15,111 nt of DNA from Pelagibius sp041565695 (GTDB lineage Bacteria > Pseudomonadota > Alphaproteobacteria > Kiloniellales > Kiloniellaceae): contig JBFGUI010000081.1 in assembly GCA_041565695.1 (NCBI GenBank), positions 1 to 15,111 of the forward strand, written 5' to 3'. The notes under the pieces were generated by a model that was given only the letters and a program-made list of their open reading frames with translations, was not told the origin of the DNA and made no database searches. Both the position numbers and the translations under genes were made by a program. Shown in pieces: positions 6,210 through 13,071 of this stretch (positions are counted from its first letter, which is position 1; the number at the start of each line of letters is the position of its first letter).

Positions 6210-7778
6210 GTGCTCAGCCAGCGTCAAGATACCTCCCCAGGGAGAGACTTCCTGCACTGCCGGGCCGGCAAGGCCTGGCTGCTCATGCTGGTCCTGATTC
6301 TCGTCACGAGCATCGCCGGCGGCTACGCCCTCTATCGCTCCAACGTCCACTGGTTCGAGACCAACAAGTCGGACGAGACCACCACCGCCCTGCGTCTGGT
6401 CGAGGCCATGGTCGCCAACTACACCGACGTTCGCAGCAGCATCCTGGGGGAGAACGCGCCGGTGCCGGCGGAATTCCGCGCCCACGCCATTGACCGTTTC
6501 AACGCCGCCCGGGACAGTGAGCATCAGCTGCGCATGGCCTGGCTGGGCCTGCCGGGGCGGGCCATCGCGACCGAGCCGATGGATGCGCTGACCGCCGAGG
6601 CCATCCTGGACGCGGCGCGCATCGGGCGTCGCGAAGCGCGCAGCGAGTGGCTGGCCGTCGACGGTGACTTGCTGTTCCGAACCCTCGCCCCCTCGGTCGC
6701 CATACGCCAGGCCTGCGTCGACTGCCACAACCGCTATCTCACCACGGGGGAGCCCTGGTCGCTCGGCGACGTCATGGGTGCCTTCGTGATCGACGTGCCG
6801 GCAGAGGGCTTCCTGGTCGAGGCGCGGCGCGACGCGGTGCTGGCCGGCAGCGCGCTCTTTTTGGTGCTCGCCTCTCTCAGCGGGCTCATTCTGTTTCTGC
6901 AGCAGCGCCGCCTCGACGCCGAACTTCAGGCTTCCAGCAGCACGGCGCAGGCCCGTGCCGACGCCGAGGCCCGCCGCAATGCCGAGGCGGCCAGCCACAC
7001 CAAGTCGCGCTTCCTGGCCCTGATGAGCCATGAGCTGCGCACGCCCCTGAACGCCATCATCGGCTTTTCCGAGATCATGATGCGCCAGACCATGGGGCCG
7101 ATCTCCGAGCGCTATGCCGACTACGCGCAGGACATCCACCGAAGCGGACAGCACCTGCTGACCATCATCACCGACATCCTCGACCTCGCCCGCGCGGAAT
7201 CCGGCCACCTGCGACTCACCAGTCAGGAAACCACCCTGGAGGACACCGTCCGTCCCTGCCTGAGCCTGATCCGGACGCGCGCCGAGCAGCGCGGCATCTC
7301 GGTCACGACCAGCTACCCGGGCGACCTGCGCCTGCTGGTCGATCCGACCAAGCTGCGTCAGGCTTTGCTCAACCTGCTGTCCAATGCGGTGAAGTTCACG
7401 CCGGAAGGCGGCCATGTCGAGGTCACAGCCGTCATGAAGGGCGACGGCGGCTTGGCGATCTCGGTGAGCGACAGCGGCATGGGCATCAGTCCCGAGGAGA
7501 TTCCCCAGGCGCTGACCCCCTTCGAGCGCCTGAAAGCCGCCGAGAACATTGAGGGGACCGGCCTCGGCCTGCCCCTGGCCAAGGAGCTGATCGAGCTGCA
7601 CGGCGGCCGCCTGGAGCTGTCGAGCGAGCCCGGCCGCGGCACCCGCGTCACCCTGCACCTGCCGGCCGAGTGCCTGCGTCCGGCCCAGGACCCGGCCGGC
7701 CCGGCCGACCCGGCGGGCCCGCCCGGCCCGCTGAGCGGCGGTGTCACGCCGGGTCTAGCGGCCATGGCCGCGCGCTGA
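6210..7778 (+). CDS. Membrane sensor histidine kinase with c-type heme (DUF3365/Tll0287-like) sensor domain
   Basis: A 522-residue two-component sensor. After a membrane helix (22-42), a periplasmic domain of about 165 residues contains CVDCH (169-173), a CxxCH covalent heme-c site placed as in DUF3365/Tll0287-type domains. A second helix (210-230) and a coiled linker follow. The HisKA domain has LMSHELRTPLNAIIGFSEIM with phospho-acceptor His274, and the ATPase domain has LLNLLSNAVKFTPEGG (N-box Asn392), DSGMG (421-425) and GTGLGL (449-454). All residues for kinase activity are present. A Pro/Gly/Ala-rich tail (about 494-522) ends the protein. The start is uncertain: TTG 6129 has no ribosome-binding site and GTG 6210 has a weak GTAGG. 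No response regulator is in view; fetAB begins 56 bp downstream. A redox, NO or oxygen signal through the heme is inferred. Confidence 0.88.
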   Translation: MLSQRQDTSPGRDFLHCRAGKAWLLMLVLILVTSIAGGYALYRSNVHWFETNKSDETTTALRLVEAMVANYTDVRSSILGENAPVPAEFRAHAIDRFNAARDSEHQLRMAWLGLPGRAIATEPMDALTAEAILDAARIGRREARSEWLAVDGDLLFRTLAPSVAIRQACVDCHNRYLTTGEPWSLGDVMGAFVIDVPAEGFLVEARRDAVLAGSALFLVLASLSGLILFLQQRRLDAELQASSSTAQARADAEARRNAEAASHTKSRFLALMSHELRTPLNAIIGFSEIMMRQTMGPISERYADYAQDIHRSGQHLLTIITDILDLARAESGHLRLTSQETTLEDTVRPCLSLIRTRAEQRGISVTTSYPGDLRLLVDPTKLRQALLNLLSNAVKFTPEGGHVEVTAVMKGDGGLAISVSDSGMGISPEEIPQALTPFERLKAAENIEGTGLGLPLAKELIELHGGRLELSSEPGRGTRVTLHLPAECLRPAQDPAGPADPAGPPGPLSGGVTPGLAAMAAR

Positions 7779-7834
7779 CGCCGCAGCACAGCCATGGCGA
7801 CAGCACGGCTGCAATGCCGTAACCTGCCGCCTCC

Positions 7835-8446
7835 ATGCTCAGCGTCAAGAACCTCTCCCGCCCCGGTCTCGAGCCAGTCTCCTTCGACCTCGCCGCCGGC
7901 GAATGCGTCGCCCTGCGCGGTCCCTCCGGGGCCGGCAAGACGCTGCTGCTGCGCGCCCTGGCCGACCTCGACCCCAACGAGGGCGCGCTCAGCCTCGACG
8001 GCACGCCGCGCGAGAAGATCCCCGCACCGCTGTGGCGCCGGCGCGTCGGCTACGTGCCGGCCGAGCCCGGCTGGTGGTCGGAGAAGCTGGGCGACCACTT
8101 CCAGGACTGGGCGGCCCAGGCCGGCCCGGCGCGCCGCCTCAGAGTCTCGCCGGATGCGGCGCGCCGCCGGGTCAGCCAGCTCTCCACCGGCGAGCGCCAG
8201 CGCCTCGCCCTGCTGCGCGCCCTGGAGCACCGCCCCGAGGTGCTGCTGCTCGACGAGCCGACGGGCCCGCTGGACGAGGAGTCCACCGCCGCCGTCGAGG
8301 CGCTGCTGCGCGAGAAGCAGGCGAACGGCCTGGCGATCCTCTGGGTGACCCACGACAGGCGCCAGGCGGCCCGCGTGGCGACGCGGCGCTTCCGGATCGA
8401 GGGCGGGCGGCTGCGCGAGGAGCAGCCGGAAGAGGCCAAAGCGTGA
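7835..8446 (+). CDS. fetA: ABC transporter ATP-binding protein, FetA (YbbL) type
   Basis: This 203-residue cytoplasmic ATPase pairs with the FetB-type permease that follows. In E. coli, FetAB exports iron and eases oxidative stress. Walker A is GPSGAGKT (29-36), the signature LSTGERQRLAL (116-126), Walker B VLLLDEPTG (136-144) and the switch histidine H173 in ILWVTHD. The short length and the ending VTHDRRQAARVATRRFRI match YbbL proteins. One oddity: where other ABC ATPases have the Q-loop glutamine, this one reads GYVPAEPGWW (72-81), without a glutamine. No clear ribosome-binding site precedes the ATG at 7835, although it is the only sensible start before Walker A. fetB overlaps its end by 4 nt (GTGA), showing translational coupling. 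Confidence 0.85.
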   Translation: MLSVKNLSRPGLEPVSFDLAAGECVALRGPSGAGKTLLLRALADLDPNEGALSLDGTPREKIPAPLWRRRVGYVPAEPGWWSEKLGDHFQDWAAQAGPARRLRVSPDAARRRVSQLSTGERQRLALLRALEHRPEVLLLDEPTGPLDEESTAAVEALLREKQANGLAILWVTHDRRQAARVATRRFRIEGGRLREEQPEEAKA

Positions 8447-9243
8447 CCGACTACGTCCGCCTCGACTACTGGGACCTGGCCCTCGCCGCGCTGCTGCTGC
8501 TCGGCGTCGCGGTGCTGTCGCTGCTGCTGCAGCTGCGCATCGAGAAGAAGCTCATCATCGCCGGGCTGCGCTGCGCCCTGCAGCTCGCCCTGGTCGGCCT
8601 GGTGCTCACCAAGCTCTTCGAGCTGGTCTCGCCCTGGTGGACCGGCCTCGCCGCCCTCGTCATGATCCTCTTCGCCGGGCGCGAGATCATGGCGCGCCAG
8701 GAGCGCGGCTTCCAGCCGGCCTGGGCCTACGGCATCGGCACCTCGGCCATGCTGATGGCCGCCGCCCTCGTCACCGTCTTCGCGCTGACCACCCAGGTGA
8801 AGGCCGATCCCTGGTACGACCCGCGCTACGCCCTGCCGCTCTTGGGCATGATCCTCGGCAACACCATGACCGGCATCGCGCTCGGCCTGCAGCGGCTGAC
8901 CGAGGGCGCCCGGCAGCAGCGCCCGGGCATCGAGGCGCTGCTCTCACTCGGCGCGACGCGGCGCAGCGCCCTGCTGCCGGTGACCCGCCAGGCGCTGACC
9001 ACCGCTTTGATGCCGATCATCAATTCCCTGGCCGCCACCGGCCTCGTTTCCCTGCCCGGCATGATGACCGGCCAGATCCTGGCCGGCGTCGCGCCGCTGG
9101 AGGCCGTCAAGTACCAGCTGATGATCATGTTCATGATCGCCGGCGGCACCACGCTGGGCGCCGTCACCGCCGTCTTCGTCGGCGTCTACCGCCTGACCGA
9201 CAACCGCGACCGCCTGCGTCTCGACCGGCTGGCGGGGGAGTAA
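8443..9243 (+). CDS. fetB: ABC transporter permease, FetB (YbbM/UPF0014) type
   Basis: A 266-residue inner-membrane permease with about six or seven helices, of the UPF0014/FetB family. Family hallmarks are FAGREIMARQERGF (77-90), YALPLLGMILGNTMTGIALG (129-148), EALLSLGATRRSA (164-176, the part expected to contact the ATPase) and GLVSLPGMMTGQILAG (200-215) followed by EAVKYQ. The GTG start at 8443 overlaps the fetA stop in GTGA, with GGAAGAGG about 7 nt upstream. Together fetAB would form a complete exporter of two ATPases and two permeases. Iron export is the role shown for the E. coli pair; metal specificity here is inferred from family membership. No terminator directly follows; a compound palindromic repeat does. 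Confidence 0.92.
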   Translation: MTDYVRLDYWDLALAALLLLGVAVLSLLLQLRIEKKLIIAGLRCALQLALVGLVLTKLFELVSPWWTGLAALVMILFAGREIMARQERGFQPAWAYGIGTSAMLMAAALVTVFALTTQVKADPWYDPRYALPLLGMILGNTMTGIALGLQRLTEGARQQRPGIEALLSLGATRRSALLPVTRQALTTALMPIINSLAATGLVSLPGMMTGQILAGVAPLEAVKYQLMIMFMIAGGTTLGAVTAVFVGVYRLTDNRDRLRLDRLAGE

Positions 9244-9255
9244 TGGCCAAGCAAG

Positions 9256-9397
9256 CCCCCTCACCCTCCCGCTGACGCGGGCCCCTCCCTCTCCCCGCAA
9301 GCGGGGAGAGGGCAATTGTTGTTCCCTCACCCCACCGGGGAGAGGGTTGCGTAGACTTGGCGAGCGAAGCGAGCCTAGCCGGAGCTGGGTGAGGGGG
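9256..9397. repeat. Compound REP-like intergenic palindromic repeat
   Basis: Outer arms CCCCCTCACCC (9256-9266) and GGGTGAGGGGG (9387-9397) are perfect inverted repeats over 142 bp. Inside lies a tight hairpin, CCCTCTCCCCGC (9287-9298) with GCGGGGAGAGGG (9301-9312). A further CCCTCACCCC and CGGGGAGAGGG (9334-9354) repeat the same words, and GCGAGC occurs twice (9360-9365, 9369-9374). C/T-rich words of this kind are familiar as dispersed intergenic repeats in high-GC alphaproteobacteria. It fills the gap between two convergent transcription units (fetB and the peptide transporter operon) and may end or protect both transcripts. Confidence 0.75.
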
Positions 9398-9406
9398 AAC
9401 CGCGCT

Positions 9407-10219
9407 CTACCCCTCCGCCGCGAAATCCTCGAATTTGTCCACCGCGGCGCGGTCGTAACCCAAACTCGCCACCATGAGTTGGCGGGTGTAGGGGTGCTGC
9501 GGGTCGCGGCGCTTCAAGCGCGCGACGTCGAGTTCCTCGACGATGGCGCCGTGGTTCATCACCGCCAGTTCGTCGCACATGTGGCCGACCACCGAGAGGT
9601 TGTGGCTCACCAGGATATAGGTCAGACCCCGCTCCTGCTTCAGGCGCTGCAGCAGGTTCAGCACCTCGGCCTGCACCGAGACGTCGAGCGCCGAGGTCGG
9701 CTCGTCGAGCAACAGCACCTTGGGCTCTAGGATCAGCGCACGCGCCACGGCGACGCGCTGGCGCTGGCCGCCGGAGAGCTGGTGCGGGTAGCGAAAGCGG
9801 AAGGCGGGCCCCAGGCCGACCTCGCCCAGCACCTGCTCGATACGCCGGTCCGGGCTGTCGAAGCCATGGATCGACAGCGGCTCCATGAGGATGCGGTCGA
9901 CCGTGTGGCGCGGGTGCAGCGAGCCGTAGGGATCCTGGAACACCATCTGCACCAGCTTGTAGAAGGCCTTGCCGCGCTTCGGCGTCTGCTCCTGGCCGGC
10001 GATGACGACGCGCCCGGTCCAGTTGGGGTTGAGCCCGGAGAGCGCGCGCAGCACCGTCGACTTGCCGGAGCCGGACTCGCCGACCAGCCCAAAGGTCGCG
10101 CCCTCCGGCACCGTGAAGGAAACATGGCGCACGGCGCGCACCTCGTCGGCGCCGCGCCCGAAGGTGACGTCGAGGTCCTCCACCTCGATCATCGGCCGCT
10201 TGTTCTCCCGGGCGCTCAC
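9407..10219 (-). CDS. Peptide/nickel-type ABC transporter ATP-binding protein (DppF/OppF class)
   Basis: This 270-residue ATPase is the last gene of the five-gene importer operon. It shows Walker A GESGSGKS (47-54), Q-loop Gln95 in MVFQDPYGSLHPR, signature LSGGQRQRVAVARAL (148-162), Walker B VLLLDE (168-173), DEPTSALDVSVQAE and switch His206. The C-terminal HPYTRQL (242-248) marks the oligopeptide/dipeptide transporter family. The protein stops soon after that motif, without the cysteine-containing extension common in the family. The start is taken as GTG 10219, which overlaps the upstream stop in GTGA and has GGAG 8-9 nt before it; the ATG at 10192 is the alternative and would remove nine residues. 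It should pair with the ATPase encoded just upstream to energise the two permeases. Confidence 0.92.
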   Translation of the reverse strand: MSARENKRPMIEVEDLDVTFGRGADEVRAVRHVSFTVPEGATFGLVGESGSGKSTVLRALSGLNPNWTGRVVIAGQEQTPKRGKAFYKLVQMVFQDPYGSLHPRHTVDRILMEPLSIHGFDSPDRRIEQVLGEVGLGPAFRFRYPHQLSGGQRQRVAVARALILEPKVLLLDEPTSALDVSVQAEVLNLLQRLKQERGLTYILVSHNLSVVGHMCDELAVMNHGAIVEELDVARLKRRDPQHPYTRQLMVASLGYDRAAVDKFEDFAAEG

Positions 10220-11064
10220 CGGCCGTGCTCCAGCCAGGCGGGGTCGCGGCGCAGCACCGGCAGGGCGCTGCCGTCGCCGTCCAGGCGCGGCAGGCAGTTC
10301 AGCAGGCCGCGGGTGTAGGGGTGCTGCGCGGCGGCCAGGTTGCTGGCATCGCAGACCTCCATGACGCGGCCGGCGTACATGATGACGATGCGGTCGCAGA
10401 AAGAGGAGACCAGGCTCAGGTCGTGGCTGATGAAGATCAGGCCCATGCCGCGCTGGGTCACCAGGTCGTCGAGGATCGCCAGCACCTGCAGCTGCACCGT
10501 GACGTCGAGGGCCGAGGTCGGCTCGTCGGCGATCAGCAGATCCGGGTCGGGGATCAGCATCATGGCGATCATGATGCGCTGGCCCATGCCGCCGGAGACC
10601 TCGTGCGGATAGGCGCGGTAGACGCGCTCTGGATCGCGGATCCTGACCGCCTTCAGCATCTCCAGCGCGCGTCGCTTCGCCTCGGCTTGCGGCACCTTCT
10701 GGTGCGTGCGGTAGGCCTCGGCGATCTGCTCGCCGACGCGCATCACCGGGTTGAGCGAGAATTTCGGGTCCTGCATGACCATGGAGATGCGCTGGCCGCG
10801 GATCTGGCGCATCTCCGCCTCGCCGGCGCGCTGCAGGTCGATGCCGTCGAACTCCAGCTTCCGGGCCGTGACCACGCCGGGCTGCGGCACCAGGCGCAGG
10901 ATGGAGCGCCCGGTCAGCGACTTGCCGGAGCCCGACTCGCCGACGATGCCGAGCTTCTCGCGGCCGAGCGAGAGCGAGATGCCGCGCACCGCCTCGACCA
11001 AGCCCTTGCGGGTCGGGAAGCTGACGTGCAGGTCTTCGATGGCGAGCAGCGGCTTCTCCGTCAT
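10216..11064 (-). CDS. Peptide/nickel-type ABC transporter ATP-binding protein (DppD/OppD class)
   Basis: This 282-residue ATPase is the first of the pair. It has Walker A GESGSGKS (42-49), Gln98 in MVMQDPKFSLNPV, signature VSGGMGQRIMIAMML (156-170), Walker B LLIADE (176-181), DEPTSALDVTVQLQ and His214. The VSGGM signature and IMIAMML wording are typical of the DppD class. HPYTRGLL (248-255) is the family C-terminal motif. DppD/OppD proteins are usually about 320-330 residues and end with a GCxFxPRCP-type cysteine region; here the protein ends 27 residues after the motif. The ATG at 11064 shares its A with the preceding TAA (TAATG), so translation is coupled. The following ATPase gene overlaps by 4 nt. 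Confidence 0.92.
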   Translation of the reverse strand: MTEKPLLAIEDLHVSFPTRKGLVEAVRGISLSLGREKLGIVGESGSGKSLTGRSILRLVPQPGVVTARKLEFDGIDLQRAGEAEMRQIRGQRISMVMQDPKFSLNPVMRVGEQIAEAYRTHQKVPQAEAKRRALEMLKAVRIRDPERVYRAYPHEVSGGMGQRIMIAMMLIPDPDLLIADEPTSALDVTVQLQVLAILDDLVTQRGMGLIFISHDLSLVSSFCDRIVIMYAGRVMEVCDASNLAAAQHPYTRGLLNCLPRLDGDGSALPVLRRDPAWLEHGR

Positions 11065-11999
11065 TATCCCTGCCCCCCGCTCTTAGGGTCCAGCACATCG
11101 CGCAGGCCGTCGCCCAGCAGGTTGAATCCCAGGGAGACGATGAAGATGGCGACCCCGGGCATGGTCGCCACCCACCACTGGTCCAGCAGCACCTTGCGGC
11201 CGCTGGAGATCATGGCGCCCCATTCCGGCAGCGGCGGCTGGGCGCCGAGGCCGAGGAAGCCGAGGCCGGCGGCGATGAGGATGATGCCGGCCATGTCGAG
11301 GGTGACCCGCACGATCAGCGAGGAGGTGCAGAGCGGCACGATGTGCGACCAGATGATGCGGGCCCGCCCGGCGCCCTGCAGGCGCACCGCCGAGATGAAG
11401 TCGGAATTGCGGATGGTCAGGGTCTCGGCCCGGGCGATGCGCGCGTAGGGCGGCCAGGAGGTGATGGCGATGGCGATGATCGCGTTCTCGATGCCGGGCC
11501 CGAGGGCGGAGACCAGCGCCAGGGCCAGCACCAGCTTGGGGAAGGCCAGGAAAATATCGGTGATGCGCATCAGCACGGTGTCGGTCCAGCCGCCGAAGTA
11601 GCCCGCCGTGGTGCCGACCAGGAGGCCGATGGGCGCGGCGATGATGGCCACCAGAATGACGATGTAGAGCGTCAGGCGCGAGCCGTGGATGATGCGTGAC
11701 AGGATGTCGCGGCCCAGCTCGTCGGTGCCGAGCCAGTACTGCGACGAGAAGAACTGCAGGCGGTCGGTCAGTATCTGGGCGTTGGGATCGTAGGGAGCGA
11801 GCAGCGGCGCGAAGATCGCCACCACGACCAGCGTCAGCACGATGGCGAGGCCGAGCACGGCCAGGTGGTTGGACTGGAAGGCGAGCCAGGCGAGATAAGC
11901 ACGGCCGAGGCGGGCCTGGCGTCGCGAGGTCGGCGTCGAGGACAGCAGCCAGGCGCGCCAGCCGCCACCCTGCCCTGCGCTGTGCGCCTCGCTGCTCAT
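11064..11999 (-). CDS. Peptide/nickel-type ABC transporter permease (DppC class)
   Basis: A 311-residue inner-membrane permease. A cytoplasmic N-terminal tail of about 44 residues leads to the first helix (48-66), then the DppC-class hallmark YWLGTDELGRDILSRIIHGS (88-107), helices to the C-terminus, and the ATPase-contact loop FISAVRLQGAGRARIIWSHI (201-220) followed by VP. The segment GLGFLGLGAQPPLPEWGAMI (245-264) is also characteristic. The protein ends GDGLRDVLDPKSGGQG, a standard ending for this class. The ATG at 11999 overlaps the preceding stop in ATGA, and the frame upstream of it overlaps the DppB-like gene, so the start is well fixed. It forms the membrane channel with the preceding permease. 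Confidence 0.94.
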   Translation of the reverse strand: MSSEAHSAGQGGGWRAWLLSSTPTSRRQARLGRAYLAWLAFQSNHLAVLGLAIVLTLVVVAIFAPLLAPYDPNAQILTDRLQFFSSQYWLGTDELGRDILSRIIHGSRLTLYIVILVAIIAAPIGLLVGTTAGYFGGWTDTVLMRITDIFLAFPKLVLALALVSALGPGIENAIIAIAITSWPPYARIARAETLTIRNSDFISAVRLQGAGRARIIWSHIVPLCTSSLIVRVTLDMAGIILIAAGLGFLGLGAQPPLPEWGAMISSGRKVLLDQWWVATMPGVAIFIVSLGFNLLGDGLRDVLDPKSGGQG

Positions 12000-13066
12000 C
12001 GCGCCCTCGGATCGAGCAGTTTGTAGAGCAGGTCCGACAGCAGGTTGATGCCGATGAAGACGGCGCCCACCACCATGGTGGCGCCGAGCACGGCGTTCAT
12101 GTCGGCGTTGAGCAGCGACTGAGTCAGGTAGTAGCCGAGCCCCGGCCAGGCAAAGACGATCTCGGTCAGTACCGAGCCTTCCAGCAGGTTGGCGTAGGAG
12201 AGCGCGATGACCGTGACCAGCGGCACCCAGACGTTGCCCAGCGCGTGCACCCAGATGACGCGCCACTCCTTCACGCCCTTGACCCGGGCGGTGGTGATGT
12301 ATTCCTGGCTCAACTGCTCCAGCATGAAGGAGCGGGTCATGCGGGAGATGTAGGCGAGGCTGAAGTAACCGAGGATCGAAGCCGGCAGCACGAGATGACT
12401 GGCGGCGTTCCAGAAGATCTCCCACTCGCCGGCCATGGCCGAGTCGACCAGCAGGACGCCGGTCACCGGATCGACGAGGCCGTCGTAGATGAAGTCGAGC
12501 CGCCCCGGTCCCGGCAGCCAGTCAAGAATGCCGTAGAACAGCAGCAGGCCCATGAGGCCGAGCCAGAACACCGGGATGGAATAGCCCAGCAGGCCGAGCA
12601 CGCGGATCACCTGGTCGGGCCAGCGCCCGCGGTAGACGGCGGCCAGCACGCCCATGGGCACGCCCAGCAGGACGCCGAACAGCGTCGCCACGGTGGCCAG
12701 CTCCAGGGTCGCCGGGAACACGCGCCGGATGTCCTCGGCCACCGGGTTGGCGGTGAGCACCGAGTTGCCGAGGTCGCCCTGCAGCACGTTCCAGACGTAG
12801 ATGGCGAACTGCTGGTAGAGCGGCAGGTTGAGGCCGAGCTCCTCGCGCACCCGCTCCACCACGTTCTGCGGCGCTCGGTCGCCGACGATGGCCAGCACCG
12901 GGTCAATCGGCACCACGCGGCCGATGATGAAGGTCACCAGCAGCAGGCCGAGAAAGGTCAGCGCCACGGTGGTCAGCAGATTGAGCGCCGTGCGCAGAGG
13001 GGAAGGCAGGGACAGGCTTCTGAAGCCGGTCCCTGCCCTCGTCAGGTTGTCACTCGGTGTCGTCAC
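11996..13066 (-). CDS. Peptide/nickel-type ABC transporter permease (DppB class)
   Basis: A 356-residue inner-membrane permease of the DppB/OppB/NikB class. The first helix (about 31-51) is followed by the periplasmic REELGLNLPLYQQFAIYVWN (74-93) and GDLGNSV, both standard for the class. The coupling loop is YITTARVKGVKEWRVIWVHA (256-275) and LGN; LEGSVLTEIVFAWPGLGYYL (295-314) and the ending LLYKLLDPRAR are also family features. A loop between helices (about 183-215) is long and carries several acidic residues. The GTG at 13066 is the only start before the first helix. It lies 5 nt after the substrate-binding protein's stop and has no clear ribosome-binding site, which suggests coupling to upstream translation. 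Confidence 0.94.
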   Translation of the reverse strand: MTTPSDNLTRAGTGFRSLSLPSPLRTALNLLTTVALTFLGLLLVTFIIGRVVPIDPVLAIVGDRAPQNVVERVREELGLNLPLYQQFAIYVWNVLQGDLGNSVLTANPVAEDIRRVFPATLELATVATLFGVLLGVPMGVLAAVYRGRWPDQVIRVLGLLGYSIPVFWLGLMGLLLFYGILDWLPGPGRLDFIYDGLVDPVTGVLLVDSAMAGEWEIFWNAASHLVLPASILGYFSLAYISRMTRSFMLEQLSQEYITTARVKGVKEWRVIWVHALGNVWVPLVTVIALSYANLLEGSVLTEIVFAWPGLGYYLTQSLLNADMNAVLGATMVVGAVFIGINLLSDLLYKLLDPRAR

Positions 13067-13071
13067 TCAGA

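Noticed and set aside
9407..11098. Single minus-strand frame that would fuse the last ATPase to a 290-residue N-terminal extension
   Set aside because: The extension lies in the wrong frame of the DppD-class gene; the real start is the GTG at 10219 overlapping the upstream stop.
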